A stretch of 64,000 bases of DNA, taken from assembly GCF_001665605.1 (NCBI RefSeq), contig NZ_LZSV01000024.1:124001-188000 (forward strand). The letters are read 5' to 3'. Each line of letters begins with the position of its first letter. The first letter of the stretch is position 1. Of the stretch, positions 8,857 to 17,836 are shown piece by piece. The notes beneath the pieces were generated by a model. It did not search any database. It worked only from the letters and a program-made list of their open reading frames with translations, and was not told where the DNA came from. Source of the stretch: Mycobacterium sp. 852014-50255_SCH5639931 (GTDB taxonomy: Bacteria; Actinomycetota; Actinomycetes; Mycobacteriales; Mycobacteriaceae). The position numbers and the translations under genes are program-made.

Positions 8857-8947
8857 GTTGGTGTCCTTTACGTCTGGGGCTTAGTAATGGTCTACCGCAG
8901 TTCGTGCCTCAGCCGAAGCCCTTCCCGATGAGCGGAAGCAAAAGCGC

Positions 8948-9226
8948 TCAGAATTCAATGCACAATGCGGCGCTCACGGGCCGGGCCTGGCACGCCAGGA
9001 TCAGTCCGTCCAGCCTGTCGCCTGGCTCGAGGATGTCGTTCACGATCGTGTCGACCTCGCCCTCGACGACCGTCGCCACACAGGACCCGCAGCGGCCCTC
9101 CCGGCACGAGTGGGGCACATCAATGCCCGCACCGAGCAACACGTCGACGAGCGTCTGATCGGGTGGCCAACGAAGCCGGTGACGCCGACCACGCACGTCG
9201 ACCTCCAGCCGCGCAACCTCCGCCAT
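8948..9226 (-). CDS. Plant-type 2Fe-2S ferredoxin
   Basis: 92 residues with the four cluster ligands in the plant-type spacing: Cys41, Cys46, Cys49 (CREGRCGSC) and Cys79 (LILACQ). It is a stand-alone electron carrier with no fused reductase. I chose the ATG giving the N-terminus MAEVARLEVDV, since upstream residues show no domain. It is first in the minus-strand hsa-like operon and divergent from the BVMO gene at 9360. It probably delivers electrons to an oxygenase of this pathway, perhaps a Rieske oxygenase or P450 encoded elsewhere; its partner reductase is not in the neighbourhood. Confidence 0.88.
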   Translation of the reverse strand: MAEVARLEVDVRGRRHRLRWPPDQTLVDVLLGAGIDVPHSCREGRCGSCVATVVEGEVDTIVNDILEPGDRLDGLILACQARPVSAALCIEF

Positions 9227-9345
9227 GCGGGGGATCGTCTGCCTCCGAGAACGTGCCCGCCAACGTGCGCGCCCGATGGCCGGGACAACGTCACGGCAGT
9301 GTCCGGTGACCGGGAACCGGCCCCGGCGGTCGAGCTGGCAGGACA

Positions 9346-9351
9346 TACCGT
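9346..9351 (+). promoter_or_regulatory. -10 element of a probable leaderless transcript (BVMO at 9360)
   Basis: TACCGT (TANNNT) followed by eight bases and then the GTG at 9360. This spacing would place transcription at the start codon and supports GTG 9360 over an in-frame ATG at 9276. Confidence 0.5.
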
Positions 9352-9359
9352 CCCTGCCT

Positions 9360-10970
9360 GTGGGTAGCGCGGAGCTGGTCGACGTTGTCGTGGTCGGCGC
9401 CGGGTTCGCCGGCCTCTACGCCCTGCACAAGCTCCGCAGTCAGGGACTGTCCGTGCGGGTCCTGGAGGCGGCGCCCGAGCTGGGAGGCACCTGGTACTAC
9501 AACCGATACCCGGGGGCGCGCTGTGACGTCGAAAGCGTCGATTACTGCTATTCGTTCTCAGATGAACTGCAGCAAGAGTGGAACTGGACCGAGAAGTACG
9601 CCGCCCAGCCGGAGATCCTCGCGTACCTGAACTGGGTGGCCGACAAACTCGACCTGCGCCGCGACATCACATTCCGCAGCCGCGTCGTCGCCTCGGCGCT
9701 CGACGAAACCACGCTGCGCTGGGTGGTTACCACCGACGGCGATGACGTGCTGTCCGCCCGGTTCTGCCTGATGGCGACGGGCCCGCTGTCAGCCGCTCTG
9801 ACGCCGAACTTCCACGGCCTCGATTCGTTCGCGGGCGAGATCTACCACACCGCCGCGTGGCCACAGCAGCTCGTCAATTTTGCGGGAAAGCGGGTCGCCG
9901 TTATCGGCACCGGTTCGTCTGGCATTCAATCGATTCCGATCATCGCCGAACGCGCCAAGCATCTCTTTGTCTTCCAGCGCACGCCCAACTACAGTGTCCC
10001 GGCCGGCAACAAGCCGCTGAGCCAACGGGAACTCGACGATATCAAGGCGAACTACGCAGAACGGCGGCGGCTCTCGTGGCGCAGCAGCGGCGGGTCACCA
10101 CACATTACGGCGCCGAAGCCGACGATGGAGTTCACACCGGACGAACGTCGCGCGGCGTTCAATAAGCGTTGGCAGCTGGGCGGCGTGCTGTTCTCAAAGA
10201 CGTTCCCCGACCAGATGACAGACTTGGCGGCCAACGACGAGGCCCGACAGTTCTACGTGGAGAAGGTGCGCGCGGTCATCGACGACCCCGCGCTGGCGGA
10301 CCTGCTTATTCCCAATGATCACCCGATCGGTACGAAGCGGATCTGCACCGACAGCAACTACTTCAGCACCTTCAACCGGCCGAACGTGTCGCTCATCAGC
10401 GTGCGCGACACACCGATCGAATCCGTCGACACCACCGGGATCAGAACCGCTCGCGCGCACTACGACGTCGACATGATCGTGCTGGCAACGGGTTTCGACG
10501 CCCTCACCGGTGCGTTGGCCAAGATCGACATCATCGGACGCGGCGGTCATCGCTTGCGGGACGACTGGGCCCAGGGACCGCGCACCTACCTGGGGCTGGG
10601 CGTCGACGGATTTCCCAACCTGTTCCTGATCTCCGGTCCCGGGGCGCCCGCAGTGCTGGCGAACATGGTGCTGCATGCCGAGGCGCAGGTCAATTGGACC
10701 GCCGCAACAATTGCTTACCTCGATGACCACGGGTTGGCCGCGATCGAAGCGACCCGCGATGCCGTCGACGGCTGGGGAGCCGAATGCGCCCGACTCGCCG
10801 GGGCCACGCTGTTCACCAAGGCGGAGTCCTGGTACATGGGCGCCAACGTGCCTGGAAAGCCAAGGGGATTCATGTTATTCGTCGGCGGCTTCGCGACCTA
10901 TAACGACATCTGCGACGAGGTGGCCAGGGCCGGTTACCCGGGCTTCGATCTGGTTAAGATGCCGCGATGA
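9360..10970 (+). CDS. Baeyer-Villiger monooxygenase (cyclohexanone/steroid monooxygenase type)
   Basis: 536 residues. FAD motif VVVGAGFAGLYALHKLR at the N-terminus, the conserved GGTWYYNRYPGARCDVES region, an intact fingerprint FAGEIYHTAAW with the key His163, and the NADPH motif AVIGTGSSGIQSIP. The C-terminal control-loop region (LISGPGAPAVLANMV) is also present. The GTG start fits the N-terminus of its paralogue at 38000, which also begins directly at the Rossmann strand. It is the first gene of an operon with an SDR (ATGA overlap) and a hotdog thioesterase, and diverges from the hsa-like genes. Expected to turn a cyclic or side-chain ketone into a lactone or ester. Confidence 0.92.
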   Translation: MGSAELVDVVVVGAGFAGLYALHKLRSQGLSVRVLEAAPELGGTWYYNRYPGARCDVESVDYCYSFSDELQQEWNWTEKYAAQPEILAYLNWVADKLDLRRDITFRSRVVASALDETTLRWVVTTDGDDVLSARFCLMATGPLSAALTPNFHGLDSFAGEIYHTAAWPQQLVNFAGKRVAVIGTGSSGIQSIPIIAERAKHLFVFQRTPNYSVPAGNKPLSQRELDDIKANYAERRRLSWRSSGGSPHITAPKPTMEFTPDERRAAFNKRWQLGGVLFSKTFPDQMTDLAANDEARQFYVEKVRAVIDDPALADLLIPNDHPIGTKRICTDSNYFSTFNRPNVSLISVRDTPIESVDTTGIRTARAHYDVDMIVLATGFDALTGALAKIDIIGRGGHRLRDDWAQGPRTYLGLGVDGFPNLFLISGPGAPAVLANMVLHAEAQVNWTAATIAYLDDHGLAAIEATRDAVDGWGAECARLAGATLFTKAESWYMGANVPGKPRGFMLFVGGFATYNDICDEVARAGYPGFDLVKMPR

Positions 10971-11767
10971 AAAGACTGCTTGGCAAGGTAGTGTTGGTCA
11001 CCGGCGCCGCCAAGGGCACGGGACGGGTGCATTGTCAGCGCTTCGCCGACGAGGGCGCAAATGTGATCGCGCTCGATGCCGCCGCGACGAGCGACGAGTT
11101 GCTCGACACTGCAAGGGATGTCGAAAGCCGCGGTCGACGCTGCGTGATGGGCGTTGCCGACGTGAGCGACTTGGAGGCTGTATCGAGCGCCGTAGCCAAC
11201 GGCGTCGCGGCACTGGGGCGACTCGACATCGTCGTCGCGAATGCCGGAATTCATCTTGCCGGCGGGCGGACATGGGAACTTGACCCCCAGGACTGGCATC
11301 GCACGCTCGACATCAACCTGACCGGCGTATGGCACACGGTCAAAGCCGGCGTACCGCGCATGGGCGAGGGTGGCGCCATCGTGATCGTCAGTTCGACCAA
11401 TGGTCTTCGCGGGACGCCAAATACCGCGCATTACACCGCGAGCAAGCACGCGGTGGTGGGGCTGGCGCGCACCCTGGCGAACGAGCTCGGGCCTTCCGGC
11501 ATCCGGGTCAACACTGTTCATCCCGGGCCGGTCGCGACCCCGATGGTTCTCAACGACACGACGTTTCGGCGCTTACGCCCGGATCTCGAAAACCCGACCG
11601 CCGCGGATGCCGCGGAGGTGCTGCGGGCGCGCAACCTGTTGCCGGTGCCGTGGGTAGAGCCCGTCGACGTCGCCAATGCGGTGGTGTTCCTGGCCTCCGA
11701 GGAGGCCCGCTACATCACGGGCACCCAGCTCGTCGTAGACGCCGGCCTCTCGCAGAAGGCGACATGA
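10967..11767 (+). CDS. Mycofactocin-type SDR oxidoreductase
   Basis: 266 residues. Beyond the SDR core (VTGAAKGTGRVHCQRFA, VANAG, Tyr-Lys in HYTASKHAVVGLA), it has the features of the mycofactocin-coupled SDR group: the LDINLTGVWHTVKAGVP segment and the C-terminal LLPVPWVEPVDVANAVVFLAS. Members hold NAD(H) tightly and pass electrons to mycofactocin, oxidising secondary alcohols (family knowledge). The ATG overlaps the BVMO stop by four bases. A plausible role is oxidising an alcohol to the ketone on which the BVMO acts. No mycofactocin biosynthesis genes lie in the window. Confidence 0.88.
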   Translation: MKRLLGKVVLVTGAAKGTGRVHCQRFADEGANVIALDAAATSDELLDTARDVESRGRRCVMGVADVSDLEAVSSAVANGVAALGRLDIVVANAGIHLAGGRTWELDPQDWHRTLDINLTGVWHTVKAGVPRMGEGGAIVIVSSTNGLRGTPNTAHYTASKHAVVGLARTLANELGPSGIRVNTVHPGPVATPMVLNDTTFRRLRPDLENPTAADAAEVLRARNLLPVPWVEPVDVANAVVFLASEEARYITGTQLVVDAGLSQKAT

Positions 11768-11864
11768 GCACGCGACCGGATAAACGGTCACCACGCTCGT
11801 GGGGGTGGCGCGATCAACCGTGCTCGCGCGGGCCGCGCACTTCGCGCAGCAAGGGATGGTGGGG

Positions 11865-12461
11865 ATGATGGGAGACGAGGGCAGCGGCGCACCGGCGTAT
11901 GAACCGCTCGCCCGGTCCGTTCGCCGACTGATTGAGGCGACCATCCGCACCGAGGCCGGCGCCGGTACCGTTGCGGCGGCGAAGACGCACATTGATTGCG
12001 CGGTAGAGCAATTGAGCGAAAGCCTCATGCCGGGCTCATTCGGTGTTCGCCATCCGTTCGACGGCCAACCCGTGACCTCCGGCAACGTCATGATTGGCGC
12101 ACGCAACCCGGTCGCACCTCCGCTGGTAATTCACCGCGACGCCGGTGGTGCCGTATGGACGGAAATCACACTGGGCGCCGCTTACGAAGGGCCTCCGGGA
12201 CATGTCCATGGCGGAGTGTGCGCTTTGGTCCTCGACCATGTCCTGGGCGCGACCGCGCACCAACCCGGCCGACCGGCCTACACCGGCACGCTCACGCTGC
12301 GCTATGTCCGGGGGACTCCGTTAGGTCTGGTGCGGGTAGAAGCGTGGGTCGACCGCGTCGAGGGCGTGAAAACCTTTGCGAAGGGGCAGATCACCGGTAG
12401 CCAAGGAATCACGGTCGCCGCGGAAGGCGTGTTCATAACGCCGCGCGGTGACCGTGACTGA
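11865..12461 (+). CDS. PaaI-type hotdog-fold thioesterase
   Basis: About 198 residues. The central segment GPPGHVHGGVCALVLDHVLG is the signature of the PaaI/4HBT thioesterase family (catalytic helix after the HGG turn). The C-terminal strands (YTGTLTLRYVRGTPLG) complete the hotdog. The start is uncertain: ATGs at 11856, 11865 and 11868 are in frame; 11865 gives the best spacing from AAGGG. It ends the BVMO-SDR operon and would hydrolyse an acyl-CoA product. A roughly 100-base gap with an unrelated frame separates it from the SDR. Confidence 0.8.
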   Translation: MMGDEGSGAPAYEPLARSVRRLIEATIRTEAGAGTVAAAKTHIDCAVEQLSESLMPGSFGVRHPFDGQPVTSGNVMIGARNPVAPPLVIHRDAGGAVWTEITLGAAYEGPPGHVHGGVCALVLDHVLGATAHQPGRPAYTGTLTLRYVRGTPLGLVRVEAWVDRVEGVKTFAKGQITGSQGITVAAEGVFITPRGDRD

Positions 12462-12466
12462 GGGAT

Positions 12467-15400
12467 TCACGGGCGATCGGTGACGGCGTCTGCCGAAATC
12501 CGATGTTGGTGTTGGTCCACCAATTTCAGCGCACGCGCGGTCTTCGCGGGAGCCGTCAGGACCGCGGTATGCGGCGCCCGGGATCCGCTGTGCTGCGGTG
12601 GTGGTGGGGCAGCCTCGGCGGGCTCGTCGAGTTGCGGGTCATCGGTGAGTGGTGACTCTTCGTCCCGGCCGCCCAACCGCAACCGGTTGGTGGCGGCGAC
12701 GGCGAGGACGGCGGCCGCGGCGGTGCCCAGCCCCTGCGTCCAGCCCAAGGGGCCGACCGGTGTGCAGCCCAGGAGTTGGCTGATTCCCGGGGTGCTGATC
12801 ATCGCGGTGAATGCTGCGAAGGAGCCGGCGGCGGTGAGTAGCACCAGGGGCGCGTGGGAGTCGACCACGGTCTGGCCGAGCTCGACGCCGACCAATGAGA
12901 TCAGCGCGACAGTGGATGCCCGCTGCGGTAGCCCGGTGACCGAGGCCATCACCCAGGCCGTCGTGGCGGCGGTGGCGGTGAGCGCCCCCCGCGCGACGAC
13001 GGTTCGCCGTAGCGCGAGTTCGTCGATGCCGCGGCCGACGCGTTGCACCGGCCCGGCGGGCGTGCTGACGGCGACCGCGGTCGCGGGCAACGCGTCGGTG
13101 AGCATGTTGATCAGAAGCAACTGCCGGGTGTTCAGCGGCGACGTGCCGGTGAGGGCCGTCCCGATGACCGAGAAGATGACCTCGCCGGCGTTGCCGCCGA
13201 GCAGGCCGGCCACGGCCGCCTGGACGCCGCGCCACAGTCGGCGTCCCTCGTCGATGGCGGCCGTCAGCGTCTCGATGCGGCCGTCGGTGAGGACGAGGTC
13301 GGCGGTCGTGTGGGCGGAGTCGCTGCCGCGGGCGACCACACCGACGCCGACGCTTGCGGCCCGGATCGCGGCGGCGTCGTTGGCGCCGTCGCCGACCATG
13401 GCGCACACCCGCCCGCCGCGCTCGAGCGTCTGGACGACCTGCACCTTGTTTTCCGGTGACATCCGGGCGAAGATCACCCGCTCGGAGACCGCGCGCTGCT
13501 GATCGTGGCGTGACAGCGCGTTCCATTCGGACCCGGTGATCACTTGGTCGGCGCTCACCGACACCCCCAGTTCGCGTGCTATGGCGGTGGCGGTTACGGG
13601 ATGGTCGCCGGTGATCAGCCGGATGGCCACGCCTCGGGCGGCCAGGTCGGCCAGCAACTGTGGCGCCTGGGGGCGCGGGGTGTCCGAGAGGCCCAGGAAT
13701 CCTGTGAGCGTCAATCCCGTCTCGCACAATCCGGTGATGCTGTCGGGGTCTTGCCGCAACGCTGCCGCCTGTGCCGCGCTCAGGCGTCGTTGGGCCACCG
13801 CGATGGTCCGCAGCCCGGCCGTCGTCAGGGCCGCTACCGCGTCCTCCACCTCCGCGCCGGCTTCCCGGCACGCCGCCAAGACCACTTCCGGTGCGCCCTT
13901 CACGGTCAACTGCGTGCCCGTCACCGAGGCCGAAAACGCCCGGCCGGACCGGAACGGCAGGTGCGCGTCGGGCTCGGGTCGTGAACCGGACCCCGCCACC
14001 GCGTCCGCCGCCTTGATGATGGCCTCGTCGGTGGCGTGGACGTGGGGATTGCCGTCGTCCGCCGGTGCGGCCTGGGCGGCGCCCCTCAGGACATCATCGC
14101 GGGAATGGCCCGCGAACGCGTGCACCTCGGCGACGCGAAGACGGTTCTCGCTCAGCGTCCCGGTCTTGTCGAAGCAGACCACCTCGACACGACCAAGCGC
14201 CTCGGCCGCGCGCGGCACCCGCACCAGCGCCCCGCATTCGCCCAGCCGCTGCGCCGACGCGGATTGGGCGAGCGTGGCCATCAGGGGCATGCCCTCGGGG
14301 ACGGCCGCCACGGCGACCGCGATGGCGCTGCTGAGGGCTTGGCGCAGACCGCCGGCCCGCAGCAGGCCGAGCGCGCCGACCAGGATGCCGCCGCCCGCGC
14401 TGAAGGGGAACGCCCGGCGCATCAGCTGGCTGAGTTGATGGTGCAGTCCGACGGTCGGCAGTTCACCGGACGCCAGTTCGGCCGCGCGGCGGCTCTGGGT
14501 GTCGGCCCCGACGGCGGTGACCAGCGCGACCGCGGTGCCGGCCACCACGGTGGTACCGGCGTAGATCATGCAGCGTCGCTCGGCCAGTTCGGCCCCGGGC
14601 GTGGCCTCGACCTGCTTCTGGACCGACAGGGATTCACCGGTCAGCGACGATTCGTCGACCTCGAGGTCGTGTGCGTCGATCACCCGAGCGTCGGCGGGCA
14701 CCACCTCGTCGCTGCGTACCTCGATCACGTCGCCGGGCCGCAGCTGCTCGATGACAACTTCGCGGTAGCCGCGCGCGGCGTCGGGCCCCTGGGTGACCAC
14801 GCGGGCCGGTGGGGTCTGCTGAGCGAGCAGGCGGTTCAGCCGGTTCTCGGCCCGAAGCTGTTGGGCGGTCGACAGCAGCGCGTTCCCGGTCAGCACGGTG
14901 CCGACCAGCACCGCGTCGGTCGGTGACCCCAACACCGCGGTGGCCGCCGAACACAATCCGAGGATTGGCGTCAACGGGTCACCGGTCAGCTCGGCGACGG
15001 CGGCCCTGGCGAATTCCCACGCCGCGGCGGGGAACCGTGCGCCGTCTTGCGCGGAATCCGGCGCGGTAGAAAGGTTGTCGGGATCGCCTAGCGCCGCCAG
15101 CACTTCGCGGACCCGCTCTGGCGACATCGCGTGCCACTCGAACGCGGGCGCGGGCCGGGGCACGGGCGTGCGAATCGTGCCGAGCGCCAACAAGTATCCC
15201 GACAGCAGCCCCGCGACGGCGCCGACGGTCACCGGGCCGGGCCCGCGCAACCGGCGGACCCCGGGCACCATGAACAACGCGCCCAGCGCCGATGCGCCCA
15301 CTGAGATCGCGATGCCCTGCTGGCTCGCCCTCCTGGCCGCCGGTAACGCATGCAGCACCCGCCACGCTCCGGCCAGGTCGTCGAGCATCAGGTCGGCAGT

Positions 15401-16954
15401 CCAGGGCGGCGGAGCATCCGCGTCCGGCCTTATCCCCAGCGCCACGTCGGCGCCCGAAAGGGCTTGCGCGCCAAATGAAGACAGAACAGCAACGGTATGC
15501 CCGTCCCGTTGCAGCGCGGACACCGCATCGGCGAGCGCGCCTTCGATGTCGCCGCCGCCAACCGCGTGGACGTCATCGAAGGCGGGACGCAGGTCACCGA
15601 GCAGGTCGGTGTCAACGGACACCAGGCGCGCACCGGAGTCGCGCGCGCGGGTGATCAACGCCGACGCGAGAGGGTGTGGGGCCGGAGCGATGAGCGCCTC
15701 TACCGCCCCGCCGCCATCGACTTCGTCGTTGGAGGTCGCGGAAATCCGGTGCCAGCCCGGGGCCGGGCCGTCGTCGAGCAGCTCCTGCGCAGCGGCCCAA
15801 GCCGTCGGCAAGTCGTCGTCGCGCGCGCCGCGGACGCGGACCACGCGCATCTGAGCGCCACAGAGCACTCGCGGATCGATCAGCAGTGCATCTACCTTGT
15901 CGAGCCGGCGCAGACTTTCCGGCCGCAGCGGAAGCACCGCGTGCCGGTCTGCCAAGCCTCGCCCGAGCGTGGCCGCGAACGCCTCATGCGTGGTGCGCAT
16001 CGCCTTCGGCGAGGCCGCCAGCGCCGCGTTCGACGCCATGGTGACGTTGCGGGTGATGCCCCCGGTCAGGCTGACGCCGATCATCTGCACCCACGCCACG
16101 CGCTTCCCATGGCGTTCGATAGGACCGGCCGGTGCGGGAACCGGGCGCAGGGAACGGTGCAGCTCCGACTCGTCGGCATGCCGGGCCAACTCCGGCTCAT
16201 AACGGGCCCACGCCCGCGCCGCGGCCCGGCACTCGGCGGCCTTGAACGCCTGCATCGCCAGGTCGACTGAGAGCTTCGCCGGCGACAGCGTGACAACATG
16301 CGCGGCGGTGCTGAACACCGACAACGCGGTGTCCGTTGCACCGGGGCCGATCCCGCCCTCGACCAGGCGACGCAGCCACGGTTGATGATTCGCGATCGCC
16401 GACACGGCCTCGACGGCGATCGGGGCCGCCGGCATCCGCAACGCCCGGCCCGCGACCGCGACCGCGAACCCGGCCGCGTTGACGGCCACCATCGCGCCGC
16501 GGGTGGCCAACAGCAGCCCGTCACCGGGCAAGCTGTCGGCACGCGTGGAATCGCTTACACCGCAGGCACGTTCGGCGTCGTCGAGCGCGGAGAAGAGCGC
16601 GTCGAGCGACACGCCGTCGTCGATCTCGACGACCACCCGCGACAGCGGACGGTTCAGGCTGACCTGCGTGACGCCGGGCTGTGCCCGCAGCGCATCAACG
16701 GCGGCGCGCCCACGTGCCGCACCGTCCGTGCCGTCGAGGCCGCGCACCTCGATCCACACCCGACCGTCGCCGCGGCCGCACCGCCGGGTCAGCGTGGAGC
16801 GGGAGAGCTCACCCGAGAGCACCTGTGCGCCCACCCGGACCGGCAGCGCGACAACGTCGAGGCCGGCGGTCGCCAGCCTGCCGACCGCGTCGCCTAGTCC
16901 CGCGGCGGCCCCGAGTCCCGTCGACACCACCCGCAGAGGTGAAAGCTGTCGCAC
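12467..16954 (-). CDS. ctpI: CtpI-like cation-transporting P-type ATPase
   Basis: 1495 residues, far longer than ordinary P-type ATPases and close to the M. tuberculosis CtpI type. The C-terminal half is a complete ATPase: actuator TGES (SSLTGESLSVQK), membrane motif VPEGMP, phosphorylation site DKTGT with Asp929, nucleotide-domain KGAPE and hinge GDGAND (about residues 1188-1193), then several C-terminal membrane segments. The N-terminal 600 residues contain an HMA-like segment (about residues 30-105) and what looks like a degenerate second ATPase copy in which the phosphorylation loop reads DPRVL (Asp360). The GTG at 16954 follows AAAGGGG by six bases. The transported ion is unknown; PEGMP and KGAPE suggest a P2-like transporter. 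It ends tail-to-tail with the thioesterase gene. Confidence 0.88.
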   Translation of the reverse strand: MRQLSPLRVVSTGLGAAAGLGDAVGRLATAGLDVVALPVRVGAQVLSGELSRSTLTRRCGRGDGRVWIEVRGLDGTDGAARGRAAVDALRAQPGVTQVSLNRPLSRVVVEIDDGVSLDALFSALDDAERACGVSDSTRADSLPGDGLLLATRGAMVAVNAAGFAVAVAGRALRMPAAPIAVEAVSAIANHQPWLRRLVEGGIGPGATDTALSVFSTAAHVVTLSPAKLSVDLAMQAFKAAECRAAARAWARYEPELARHADESELHRSLRPVPAPAGPIERHGKRVAWVQMIGVSLTGGITRNVTMASNAALAASPKAMRTTHEAFAATLGRGLADRHAVLPLRPESLRRLDKVDALLIDPRVLCGAQMRVVRVRGARDDDLPTAWAAAQELLDDGPAPGWHRISATSNDEVDGGGAVEALIAPAPHPLASALITRARDSGARLVSVDTDLLGDLRPAFDDVHAVGGGDIEGALADAVSALQRDGHTVAVLSSFGAQALSGADVALGIRPDADAPPPWTADLMLDDLAGAWRVLHALPAARRASQQGIAISVGASALGALFMVPGVRRLRGPGPVTVGAVAGLLSGYLLALGTIRTPVPRPAPAFEWHAMSPERVREVLAALGDPDNLSTAPDSAQDGARFPAAAWEFARAAVAELTGDPLTPILGLCSAATAVLGSPTDAVLVGTVLTGNALLSTAQQLRAENRLNRLLAQQTPPARVVTQGPDAARGYREVVIEQLRPGDVIEVRSDEVVPADARVIDAHDLEVDESSLTGESLSVQKQVEATPGAELAERRCMIYAGTTVVAGTAVALVTAVGADTQSRRAAELASGELPTVGLHHQLSQLMRRAFPFSAGGGILVGALGLLRAGGLRQALSSAIAVAVAAVPEGMPLMATLAQSASAQRLGECGALVRVPRAAEALGRVEVVCFDKTGTLSENRLRVAEVHAFAGHSRDDVLRGAAQAAPADDGNPHVHATDEAIIKAADAVAGSGSRPEPDAHLPFRSGRAFSASVTGTQLTVKGAPEVVLAACREAGAEVEDAVAALTTAGLRTIAVAQRRLSAAQAAALRQDPDSITGLCETGLTLTGFLGLSDTPRPQAPQLLADLAARGVAIRLITGDHPVTATAIARELGVSVSADQVITGSEWNALSRHDQQRAVSERVIFARMSPENKVQVVQTLERGGRVCAMVGDGANDAAAIRAASVGVGVVARGSDSAHTTADLVLTDGRIETLTAAIDEGRRLWRGVQAAVAGLLGGNAGEVIFSVIGTALTGTSPLNTRQLLLINMLTDALPATAVAVSTPAGPVQRVGRGIDELALRRTVVARGALTATAATTAWVMASVTGLPQRASTVALISLVGVELGQTVVDSHAPLVLLTAAGSFAAFTAMISTPGISQLLGCTPVGPLGWTQGLGTAAAAVLAVAATNRLRLGGRDEESPLTDDPQLDEPAEAAPPPPQHSGSRAPHTAVLTAPAKTARALKLVDQHQHRISADAVTDRP

Positions 16955-17308
16955 GCGCAACCCCTTTCACGCACGTGACGAATGGATGCTTCGCGGTTTT
17001 CCGCGAGGAAGGCCGCCGACCGACGCTGGCCGCGACTGCAAACCCGACCAACCTAACCCGCGGTCAAGGGGCCAGCAACTTGAGATGGATCCGCGTAAAG
17101 AACATGTAAATAGTGATCGCGGCTGTTAGGGGGTTTCGATCAAAATGTTCGGGTCGCCTGATTCATAGATTGAGCAAACCCCCATGGGCCGTTGCGGTTA
17201 CCCCGCTACGGATTGAAGCCCGTCAGCCCTTGATGCTCAAGCCGTCCGCCCTAGCGTGTGGGGGGCTGGTAGTGTCCGCTGCCGCGATCCCGACGATGAG
17301 GAGCAACC
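16955..17308. other. Intergenic region between ctpI and the SnoaL-like gene
   Basis: About 350 bases between two divergent genes, so it should hold both promoters. I see no convincing ORF. It includes an inverted repeat GGGGGTTT (17129-17136) / AAACCCCC (17176-17183) with a 39-base spacer, and two possible -10 elements for the rightward gene, TAGCGT (17252-17257) and TAGTGT (17270-17275). A clear ribosome site (GAGGAG) precedes the ATG at 17309. Confidence 0.5.
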
Positions 17309-17785
17309 ATGACCGACCTCGACGAGTTGGCGGCTCGGCTGCGCCGGCTCGAGGACGAACGCGATATCGCGCGGCTGATCGCCTCGTACGGTCCGGCGGT
17401 CGACGCAGGGGATCCCGATGCGGCCGCGCGGTTGTGGGCGCACGACGGAATCTACGACGTCGACGGCTGGCGCATGGAGGGCCGGGCGGAGGTGCACGCC
17501 ATGGTGAGCTCGTCGGCCCACCAGAACCTGGTGGCGAAGGGATGCGGCCACTTTCTCGGGCCCTGCGTCGTCACGGTCACCGGCGACTCGGCAGTGGCGG
17601 TGTGCGAGTCCTTGGTCCTGGTTCGCGACGGAGAGGGTTATCGCGTATGGCGTTGCGCCGCAAACCACTTCACGCTGCGGCGGATCGACGGTCAGTGGCG
17701 GATCGACGTCCGTACCACCCGTGTCCTGGACGGCAATCCCGACGCGCACGACCTGTTGAGCAGAGGCCTGGCCGGGTCGGTCTAG
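17309..17785 (+). CDS. SnoaL-like (NTF2 fold) protein
   Basis: 158 residues with the mycobacterial SnoaL-like_4 pattern: an N-terminal helix ending DERDIARLIASYG, DAGDPDAAARLWAHDGIYDV, and C-terminal beta strands (NHFTLRRIDGQWRI). Family members are small cyclases, isomerases or hydratases or have no known activity. GAGGAG lies seven bases before the ATG. It is convergent with the C-C hydrolase gene that follows. Possible role in the nearby steroid-like pathway, but only by position. Confidence 0.8.
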   Translation: MTDLDELAARLRRLEDERDIARLIASYGPAVDAGDPDAAARLWAHDGIYDVDGWRMEGRAEVHAMVSSSAHQNLVAKGCGHFLGPCVVTVTGDSAVAVCESLVLVRDGEGYRVWRCAANHFTLRRIDGQWRIDVRTTRVLDGNPDAHDLLSRGLAGSV

Positions 17786-17836
17786 TCCTGATGGTGGCGA
17801 CCCGCTTCGCCCGGCTAAGCCGCGCTCGCGAATCCA

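Noticed and set aside
6793-8931. A plus-strand frame of over 700 codons opposite the HsaC- and HsaA-like genes
   Set aside because: It is the antisense of two genes with clear motifs; the translation is His/Gly/Arg-rich with no domain, a common artefact in GC-rich DNA.
11764-11868. ATG-initiated 34-codon frame directly overlapping the SDR stop
   Set aside because: It has an ATGA-like coupling position, but the encoded Arg/Ser-rich peptide has no features and overlaps the thioesterase start region; treated as chance.
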